Source: Pollenia angustigena (Eukaryota; Arthropoda; Insecta; Diptera; Polleniidae). From it: a stretch of 64,000 bases of DNA. The stretch is from the NCBI GenBank assembly GCA_930367215.1, contig OV884060.1, forward strand, positions 99,596,151 through 99,660,150, in the 5' to 3' direction. This document shows positions 56,029 through 64,000 of the stretch, piece after piece. The notes under the pieces were generated by a model. It worked only from the letters and a program-made list of their open reading frames with translations. It did no database searches and was not told the origin of the DNA. A program made the position numbers and the translations under genes. Position 1 is the first letter of the stretch. Every line of letters begins with the position of its first letter.

Positions 56029-57554
56029 CCCAGTTGGCCAAATGGTCATAGACGAAAATGTCGTCAACGATGTCTTCCAAACATTTTTGAATTTGTCGCC
56101 TATATAACATTGATGGCGACAACTTAAGTAAGAAAACGTGTATATTGTCGTGTTAAAAATCGTATTTACGACTTTTTTGGAGACATTTTTTTAAATTTGT
56201 CTTGAATAATAATTTATTGAGGACAACGTAAGTAACCATTGCATGCATTTTGTCGTGTTTCAAACCACACTGACGACACAATACATGCAATTGTCGCCCA
56301 TCTTGTCTTCAATTAGACTTTATTGAGGACAACTTAGGCGACCATTGCATGCATTTTGTCGTGTTTCGAACCACTTTGACGACAATATGCATGCAATGGT
56401 CGCTTACGTTGTCCTCTACTAAAAAAAAATTCAAAACTTTAAATTTTTATGTAATTTAAAATTAAAATTTCTTGATGTTTTGCGTTTATTATCAATATTT
56501 TTGATAATAAAAAAAATTAAAAAATAAATAATCCTGCCTGTTAAATATAATTATTTTGTAACTAATAACGTTATTCGCGGCTGTGTTTCAATTGTGCAAT
56601 TGGAATACGTGAATGGATAGGACAAGAACCACAAAAAGTGAATGTTCCTGCTGACTACATTGCCATAACGTAACCTCAATATGCAAACCTCCTAAATCCA
56701 CTTTTTAGGTAAATTGAGATTTTAATGCCGTAAGGGAGAGAAAGATAAACCTCGTCGACCAGCATGTAGCTTTTCTTCAAATTGAGTATTAAAGTGTGTT
56801 AAACCATCTATATTTTTAGGGTTTCTCTCAAGCTGCGCTTATGAAATATAAAAAGTTTGTTGTTTCCATTAAAAATTATTGGAAGTTAGCAGGTTTGCAT
56901 GTTATGTCGACGATATGTTAAGTTCAGAACCCATTCCCTTATTAATCTAAAGCCTATTGGAGGTCTGACTGTCTCCACACATCCAGTATCCACTATTTTC
57001 GAGCACAGTCTCTCAAACTCATCGGCCATTCACAGCCCATCAAGGCCCTGGAATTCACTAGTTAAAATTCACAGCCCATCAAGACCCTAAGAAATTTTAG
57101 TAAATATATCCTCGAGGTATGCCCATTTACCCCTTCCCCTTATTCTGGATATATCGGCAAATCTGAAGTATCGCCAATATATCAGTATTGGTGTTCATTT
57201 AATCCCTAATTGTCACTTACCTATCGGCGACTAAATCGTAGATAGTGGCAACAATATTGTCATCAACGACACTATTAAGGTAATGTCGCTAATCGGGCAT
57301 TAACGACTTTATGAGGAAAAAGTTGTCACTGGCGACTATATTGCCAGTGACAACTTTAACCACATTGTTACCCATATGATCATTAACGACAATATGCATA
57401 ATAATGTCGCTCACATTGTCGTTTACGACTTAAGTGCCCTTTGTTCGAAAAAGTCGTCGACGATTTGCATGGGCTGTCGCCAACATGTCGTCAGGGATTT
57501 ACTATGGGTCTTGTACGCGTCCTCGACGTTGTCTTGAAGACATGGCCAACTGGG
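56029..57554. mobile_element. GTCG/CGAC-rich TIR element (1.5 kb)
   Basis: Ends CCCAGTTGGCCA and TGGCCAACTGGG, exact over 12 bp. The first and last 400 bases are packed with GTCG, CGAC and TGTCGT words. TTGCATGCATTTTGTCGTGT occurs twice (56236, 56344) with inverted partners. The centre (56580-57110) has a different composition and a short tandem duplication of TTCACAGCCCATCAAG. No target duplication was found and no transposase is visible. Confidence 0.65.
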
Positions 57555-57606
57555 CAGACTTTTTTTTCATTTTAAAAAGTACAGTAGTAGTAGTAGGTAT
57601 GTACAA

Positions 57607-59608
57607 TAGAGTGGGTCAATTTTTTTGCCCACCAAGCGTATAGCAAAATCGTAATCTACGCAAAATTCTAAGAACTTTCCCTAAAGAAACCATGGTTCTA
57701 AAATCAAAATCGAGCTTCCGGTTTTTGACTTAAAAGTTTGGTGCTCAGAAAATCTGAAAAAAATAATACTTTTTTGAAAATATTTATTGCAATTGGTGAA
57801 TAGTTGGCCTGTATCGCTGAAAGAGGGCTTGTTTAAAAGAAAATTCTCTCAGCTTTCTATATCTGTGCTCATTTTTAGAAAAATCTGTACATCAATAATT
57901 GGTTAAGAGGTTTTTGTCAAAATAATCATAGTCAAGCTGATAAGAAACCTAAAACTGCTACAATTTTGATACATAAAAGTTAAATAAAATAATTTAACTA
58001 GATTTTAATTCAAAGTTGATTAAAATAAAATAATTCTGCTGCATTTTGACAAAACATCTTAAGTGGAGATAAGAGATCAAAAAAGATTTAAAAAAAACTC
58101 GGTGAAAAAAACATTTTTGTTAAAAAATGAAATAAACCGAAATTAAAGAAAAAATTTGTTCATAATACAAAATTTTAAAAACGTAAGCAAAAATGGTTTT
58201 TAATGAAAATTCGTACGATTAACACAATTTTTTTCAACTTTTTAATTTTGACTTAAGATGTTTTCATAAATAGTTTGTAATTTTGTTGTTGCTTTCTACA
58301 GAAATTCTTTTTGCGTTTTAAAATTTTAAAAGCCTAATTACTTGTGGCGTTGAAAATTTGAAAACGGCACAGTAATTTTTGTAGAAAGCAACAACAAAAT
58401 ATTTATGAATTTGTTTTGCTTTCAATGCTTTGGCGTTGCGTTTTACATAACAAGGGCCATAATTTAAAAACAAAAATACATAGGTAATGAGAAAATGAAA
58501 AGTTTGTAATTCTATCGTTCACACAATTTAAATTCTCACGTTTATTCCATTTTAGAAATGTATGGTAAACAAAAGTATTTTTTTTTAATACAACTTTCAC
58601 TTTTTTGACGCGTTTTCAAGAATAGCCAGCAATATTTAAAAAAATGTACAAGAACTCGTATTAAGCGCATAAGTTAATAAGTGCTGTTATGGTTTAAAGG
58701 TTATGTTGGGCCTTGTGACCCAGGATGTAATGGTTTAATTTCTGGTTTGGCCAGTATTTTTTCTTATAAATACAATTCAATTGAAGTCCTAACCCAATAA
58801 AAAATGGAGCTTCGAACGAAGCAGGTTTGTAAGGAAGACATGAATTTTATATGGCGAGTTCCCACTTTGAAGCAATACATTTATGACACATAAAGCATAT
58901 AAAAATTATTAGATGTAACGATCAGCTTTACACACTGATACAGTTACTTTTTAGTATTCTTCCTTACAAACCTGCTTCGTAGTAAGGGAATGCCGTAACA
59001 CTTGAAATGTTATTTTTTTTAAGTTGTTGAGAGCTCTTTCACTTACATACTTTATTCCATTTCTGTATGTCTTATTGCGTAGCGCATAACATTGCGCTTA
59101 TTATTTTAATTGTACCTACCATTAGTGCTTCGCAAAATGAGGAAAATTTTTATTGGGTAATTTTATTTTATTTTTTTCATTTAGTTTCTTTTTTTAAAAG
59201 GTAGTGAATTTAAAATAGAAAATTGGGTTAAAAAAAATAAAATAAATTTTTTTTAATTTAACCAGCTTGACTATGAACATTTTGACAAAAATCTCCTAAT
59301 CAATTAACTATGTACAGAATTTTCTAAAACTTAGCACAGATAAAGAAAGCTGAGAGAATTTTCTTTTAAACAAGCCCTCTTTCAGCGATACAGGCCAACT
59401 ATTCACCAATTTCAATAAATATTTCCAAAAAAAGTATTATTTTTTTCAGATTTTCTGAGCACCAAACTTTTAAGTCAAAAACCGGAAGCTCGATTTTGAT
59501 TTTAGAACCATGATTTCTTTAGGAAAAGTTCTTAAAATTTTGCGTAGATTACGATTTTGCTATACGCTTTGTCACTTTTTTTGGGCCCGAACAAATTGAC
59601 CCACTCTA
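57607..59608. mobile_element. hAT-like element with 280-bp TIRs (2002 bp)
   Basis: Ends TAGAGTGGGTCAATTT and AAATTGACCCACTCTA, flanked by ATGTACAA (57599-57606 and 59609-59616), which fits hAT. The inverted repeats extend about 280 bp (TATAGCAAAATCGTAATCTA, GGCCTGTATCGCTGAAAGAG). It contains a 120-bp hairpin (about 58280-58405, GTTGTTGCTTTCTACA arms) and a TA-flanked MITE (58790-59159). Non-autonomous. Confidence 0.85.
58790..59159. mobile_element. TA-flanked MITE, copy 2 (inverted)
   Basis: TAACCCAATAAAAAATGG at the left, AATTTTTATTGGGTA at the right, and the inner inverted pair GAAGCAGGTTTGTAAGGAAG / CTTCCTTACAAACCTGCTTC. It is an inverted relative of 14352-14750 (shared GTGCTTCGCAAAATG). 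Confidence 0.7.
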
Positions 59609-60861
59609 ATGTACAATGTATTTTTGTTATTGTTGTTAATTTGGAAAAAGCGTCTCATCGAGTGGTTTATTGTTGTTGTTAATGTAAACAAAAGTATAAG
59701 AATGTGTTCTTTTGAATTTACTCAGTTGTGTTATATTGCGTAAGCAACAAAAATGCAAATAAAGCACTTTCAATAAAAAACGAATAAATGCAAAAATAAA
59801 ATGTGTACGAAAGGATGTAAAAATTACCAACGTTGAACTTTGTTTTGCATGTATAGAGTTATTGTAAATTTTAGCGTATGAATAAATCAACAAAAATAGT
59901 GAATTTTGAGGTTCTCTACTAGAGATGCTGCTAATAAAAGAGGGCGTATGGGATGTTTTGAGTAGTGAAAAGCCGGAGAAAGATGCAGGTATTTGGATAA
60001 GGAATGATAATATAGCAAGAGCAACAATATCATTATCGGTCGAGGATGACCAGTTACATCTGATAAGGCAATGTAATACGGCGGCAAAAATGTGGCAGAA
60101 TTTACAGAACTACCATGAAAGAAAAACATTAAGTAACAAAGTAAGCGTGATGAGGCAGATCTGCAACATGAAAATAGATTAAAGTGAAGATGTTAAGGCT
60201 CACGTTGGTTTAATGTGAGATTTATTTTTAAAATTGCAGAATTTAGGCGAAAATGCGTTTGATGAAAAATGGAACATAGCTATGCTCCTAAGCAGTCTAC
60301 CAACAAGTTATAATAGTTTGATCACCGCGTTTGAGTGCCGCACTGCGGAAGAACTAACTATTGCATATGTAGAGTCAAAACTAATTGAAGAGTATACTAG
60401 ACGTAAAGGTGAAAAATGCGATACGCAAAAAGCAATGATGGTCACAAATAAAAGACGTTGAATGTTATTTCTGTCACAAAAGGGGACATCTCAAGAAAAA
60501 TTGCACACGTTATATTGATTAGAAAAAGAAACAACCACAACAAAATGTAAACACAGCTTCAAGTGGTAATTTTTGCTTTATTACAACAACCAATGATTCG
60601 TATTTCGTCACAACAGATGGTATCGAAAGGTGGATTGTCGATTCTGGTGCGTCTTGCCACATTTGCAATGATAAAAACGTATTTGTAAATTTGGATACAA
60701 CAATAAAAAAGCCAATAATTCTTGCAAATAACGAAATGGTGGTATCAAGTGGAGAAGGTACAATACAAATTCAACTAAAGAATAATGATAATGAATATAA
60801 CAACATTACACTTAAACCGTTTTATTTGCCCCAAGTGTAAATGCCAATATAATATCTGTAA

Positions 60862-61077
60862 GGCCCGTTTTCACAACTTACCGATAGCTAAAGGTAGAAT
60901 TTTATCGGCCGTCTAAAAAGTTTTCCTTTGTTACAACTTTGTTTTAACCGCCAGGTAGGATAAACCTTAATATACACTATCGTTCACTTTAGGTTAAAGT
61001 TAAGTTTTAATAATAATACTTTTTATAAGGCCGTTTAAAGTCTACTTTTAGCTATCGGTAAGTTGTGAAAACGGGCC
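60862..61077. mobile_element. 216-bp Harbinger-like MITE in copia pol
   Basis: Ends GGCCCGTTTTCACAACTTAC then CGATAGCTAAA, mirrored exactly at the right; inverted repeat about 31 bp. TAA lies outside both ends (60859-60861, 61078-61080). It splits the copia frame between NIISV and KQLTEKGC. Confidence 0.92.
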
Positions 61078-62276
61078 TAAAACAACTAACTGAGAAGGGC
61101 TGCCGAGTTGATTTTCATAAAGACAGGTGTCTGGTATATAAAGATGGCAATACGGTATTTCTTTCTAAAAGTGAATCAGGCTTAAATATATGCAAAATCA
61201 GTGATCGTTTAAATATTTCAAATGTATGTGGAAACAAGTGTATACATTATTGGCATAGAGTGTTAGGTCATCGCCATAATGATGCTATAAAAGTTATGGA
61301 CACAAAGCAACTGACATCAGGTCTTAATATAAAATCATGTGGTAATAATGATTATTGTGAAATTTGTCCATTCGGAAAATCATCTCGAGAACCATTCCCT
61401 AACAAAACTGGTATAAGTACAAAGGAAACATTTGAACTGATTCACACAGAGTTATGTGGACCCATGGAAACATCTACACCTAGTGGTAATAGATATATTC
61501 TTACCTTTATTGATGACTACAGTCGATATTGCAATATTAAGAATAAATCTGAAGTGGCCAATATATTAAAAAATTATGTTTTGTTAATAGCTAATAATTT
61601 TGGTAAAAAGCCTTAAATAATCAGATCAGATCGTGGCAAAGAGTACGTAAATAGAGAAATAGCAAATTTTTTGAAGTATGAGGGTATTCAAGCGCAGTAC
61701 ACATATCCAATGTTGTTTGTTGGATATGATCAAAATTCCAAGGCCTATCGTATGCTGGACAAGGACTATAAAATCTACATATCGAGAGATGTTAAATTTA
61801 CCGGAAAAGTTGATTCTTTTATAAAAAACGAAAATTCTTCAGACTCGAATAATGAAGTTGAAGTAACTGTAAAAAAACAAGAGTTAAATGAACGAGAATT
61901 AAATGACTCTGATGATGAATTTCATGACACCACAGATCTTGACGTGAATGAGGAATCAGGTTTTAAAGGTTTCGAAACTGATGCAGAACATAATATAGAT
62001 GATGATCTAGTTTTGAGAAAATCGCAACGTACAACAAAAGGTAAAGTACCAGAAAGATATTTAAATTTGATAAAAGGTGATGCACCTATAACTTATGAAG
62101 AAGCAGTTACATGTGACGAACGTAAAAATTGGATTGAGGCCATGAAGAACGAAATTGATTCAATGAAGGCTAATAATACTTGGGTATTAGTAAATAGGCC
62201 AACGAATTATAACGTGATAGACTGCAAATGGATATTTAAGAAAAAACAATGCTACAAGGAAACAAAAATAAAATAA

Positions 62277-62591
62277 GCTGGCAACGCCATGGAATGTGAA
62301 TAAACGTGCATATTCCTTGCTAAGCAAAAATTTTGTTATAAATTAAAAAAAAATAATTGTTTTTAAGTGGAATAAATTCAATATAATTTAAAACTTATCA
62401 GTTTTAATGTTTTGTTAATGAAAACTGTATTTTTGATTGGAGAATAGTAAATTTAAACTTTGCAGCGTCTTGCTTGTGTTTTTGTTCTGCCTTCTTAAGA
62501 TTGCCGCCATTAATTTAAATTATTATGTAATACATTGTTGTTGCTGCTGCTGGTGTTGACTTGTGAAAAAAAAGAATCAAATTGATGAAAC
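62277..62591. other. Junction and 5' leader of the right-edge LINE
   Basis: After the copia truncation the sequence is AT-rich, then becomes more mixed from about 62460 (TTGTTGCTGCTGCTGGTGTT). The latter part may be the 5' UTR of the PHD-type LINE that follows. Confidence 0.35.
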
Positions 62592-63727
62592 ATGCCTCCA
62601 AGGACAATCAAAAAAAAGCATGACACTTGGACTTGTTCCTGCAATAAAAATGTCACCAAATCGCAAAATAGTGTTTGGTGTGCCTTATGTGGGGAGTATT
62701 TTCATATAAAGTGCGTTGGAGTTCCAAAAGATCAACATAACCCCTTTCTTAAAAATAAAATTTTCATATATTTGTGAGGAATGTAAGCTAAACCGTGAAG
62801 ATAATTTAGCAGATGCTGGGTCAAATGCTCAACATGAGTTAAATCAATCAAATGCTCAACATGAGTTAAATCAAAGTTTGCACAGTTTAACAACTGATTT
62901 GGAAAAACAATTTGAGGAGCATAGTCGTACATTCGAACGACAGGTTTACGCAAGTATTGCTGCTCTGGATGCGAAAATGGTTGAACTTTTTGAAAAGTTC
63001 CGTACAGAACAAATGGATGTTGTGAAGAACATAAAAAATGATGTGGCTCATAACTATAATATTTTAAAGCAGGTTGATAATGAGGCTTGTAGGCGGGTGT
63101 TGAGTTTGGAAACTCAGAACAACATCCTACAGAGACGTTTAAATAGATCCAATATAGTAATAAGGGGTCTGTCCAAAAACAAAGCACCTTAGGGAAATGT
63201 TTCTTAAAATTGCATCATTATGTAACAAATCTTTATCGAATTAGGATATACAGCACATCACGTACTTTAGTAGCGGTAATGCAGTTTTAGTTAAACTAAA
63301 TTCTGTACAAACTCGAGATGAAATTAAGAGTAGTTTTTCCCAACTTAAATTTCTGCGAAAGAAGGATATTGAAGGTGGTGATTCTGAAGCAAAAGTATTT
63401 CTTCATGACCATTTTACGCGCGCTGCGGCGAATCTGGTTAGCATATGTATGAAATTACGACAAAATAGACAAATTATAAGGTACAAATTTATAAATACTG
63501 ACATTCCTAAAGTGAGGATATCGTTCCCAAATAATGTTCAAAAGGTTTTAAATGCTGAACAATGTGTGGATATTTTGGATAACTTCGTGTATGATGCCCC
63601 TGCTGGTGGGTTGGCAAATCGAGTCAATCAAAGTCCTGATAGCTTAAATGGAGGTGTGTCTAATAGTGGTGATAATTATCTTCCTTGTAGACGGTCGTTG
63701 GATGGAGTGGAATTAGATCAGATTTAA
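62592..63727 (+). pseudogene. LINE ORF1 with PHD finger and coiled coil (CR1-like), broken
   Basis: Starts MPPRTIKKKHDTWTCSCNKN. The PHD-like Cys/His pattern CSC...CALCGEYFHIKC continues, after a frame change near 62750, as YICEECK. A coiled coil with a 12-codon tandem repeat (SNAQHELNQSNAQHELNQS) follows, then LQRRLNRSNIVIRGL. A second frame change near 63190 leads to SSGNAVLVKLNSVQTRDE, KVFLHDHFTRAAANL and KFINTDIPKVRISFP. The order PHD, coiled coil and this C-terminal domain is that of ORF1 in insect CR1-type LINEs. At least two frameshifts and a stop (TAG at 63241-63243) break it; ORF2 would lie beyond the window. Confidence 0.8.
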
Positions 63728-64000
63728 GTATTTTTCTAGTTCATTTTGTTTGGTTGGGTGCTTTCTTCATGCACAGAATTCTAAACATTCGTTTGTTAAA
63801 TAAGGGAGCCATTTAGCTTCTAGAAAACGTATATTTTTGGAGTTCTGTGAATGTAGCCAGTGCTCTTAAAGTTTATGCTGTGTTATTCTTTGCGTGGATA
63901 TGTCTGTTGGATGTTATGGGATTCAGTGGGTGAGGGAGGGTGAAGGCTTTTAGTTCGCGTTTTGTTTTTTTTTTCTCTTGCGCATTGTTCTTAATGTTAT
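63728..64000 (+). other. Sequence after the LINE ORF1, no ORF2 seen yet
   Basis: The 270 bases to the window edge have no endonuclease start in any frame. Either the spacer before ORF2 is long or this copy is interrupted. Confidence 0.35.

Larger units (their letters stand above)
55656..59918. mobile_element. Hobo-like non-autonomous hAT (4263 bp incl. nested elements)
   Basis: Left end CAGAGAACAGC and right end GAGGTTCTCTA, close to the hobo-type end CAGAGAAC. Flanks GTAGAGAT and CTAGAGAT form an 8-bp duplication with one change. Removing it restores the copia gag frame. It contains two further elements (56029-57554 and 57607-59608). No transposase was recognised. Confidence 0.8.
55579..62276 (+). 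pseudogene. Copia-like gag-pol, broken by insertions and deletions
   Basis: Starts at ATG 55579 (MSAEIKAAIAKLNGENYFTW). It is interrupted after KVE by a hobo-like hAT (55656-59918) and resumes MLLIKEGVWDVLSSEKPEKD. Gag continues with stops at 60180 and 60215 and a frameshift to the zinc knuckle CYFCHKKGHLKKNC (about 60463). Protease: WIVDSGASCH, active site at 60640-60654. A MITE (60862-61077) lies in pol. Integrase: HHCC motif (WHRVLGHRH...CEICPFGK), then HTELCGPM with Glu instead of the first catalytic Asp, a stop at 61615, and SDRGKEY. An internal deletion joins this to FVGYDQNSKAYRML and the reverse transcriptase start (NTWVLVNRPTNYN, IDCKWIFKK). It ends near 62255; polymerase core, RNase H and 3' LTR are missing. 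Confidence 0.88.

Overview
The window is eukaryotic, very AT-rich, intron-like DNA, almost certainly from a higher (brachyceran, probably calyptrate) fly. The evidence is two spliced minus-strand micro-exons whose joined reading matches the P-loop region of TRPL translocation defect protein 14 (Ttd14), together with a dipteran transposon set: Jockey-type LINE, Loa/I-type LINE, copia with a tRNA-iMet-half primer site, Penelope, hAT and hobo-like elements, Transib, Helitron, and tRNA-derived SINE-like units. There are no bacterial features, and no host gene other than ttd14 could be recognised.

Layout. 1-4.1 kb: fly dispersed repeats, small inverted-repeat elements and a tRNA-like unit. 4.1-11 kb: a 5'-truncated Penelope-like element (minus strand) cut by three hAT insertions. 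These are a 1.0 kb and a 1.3 kb copy of one non-autonomous family, and a 3.46 kb hAT carrying an intron-containing transposase gene; the 1.0 kb copy and the 3.46 kb element sit side by side in the same 8-bp target, ATTATAAT. 11-13.5 kb: AT-rich DNA with a tRNA-like unit. 13.5-17.9 kb: a small inverted-repeat element split by a 4 kb decayed hAT. 18.13-30.40 kb: two exons of ttd14 separated by a 12.16 kb intron holding Harbinger-like MITEs (one with an uninserted sister site in the window), a Transib deletion derivative, a decayed Loa/I-type LINE, a CCCGGGATT-rich element, a second copy of a tRNA-like unit, a tandem array and a long hairpin.

30.6-39.8 kb: MITEs, then a 4.7 kb Jockey-clade LINE with exact ends and a 13-bp target duplication, then an 839-bp element with a GC-rich palindromic core, and a tandem partial dimer of a SINE-like unit. 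39.9-43 kb: a 130-bp hairpin and a broken RAG1/Transib-type transposase that keeps its D, D and E residues. 43.4-46.7 kb: a 3.2 kb element with very long inverted repeats, split by a palindromic dimer of the SINE-like unit with a 15-bp target duplication. 46.9-47.9 kb: a non-autonomous Helitron. 48.1-51.2 kb: a Transib-like element with a terminal heptamer CACAGTG and a GC-rich CGCCG duplication. 51.6-52.5 kb: a LINE 3' end plus another SINE-like copy. 55.3-62.3 kb: a defective copia element hit by a hobo-like hAT, which itself contains a 2 kb hAT with a TA-flanked MITE inside it; a Harbinger-like MITE also lies inside the copia pol region. 62.6-64 kb: ORF1 of a PHD-finger LINE runs to the edge.

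Relationships. The coding pieces apart from ttd14 belong to mobile elements and most are broken. The best-preserved open frames are the Jockey ORF2 (full length, but with Val for the first catalytic Asp of the reverse transcriptase) and the hAT transposase at 5.5-7.9 kb. Nested insertions give relative ages, and several target duplications are clear enough to fix element ends to the base.
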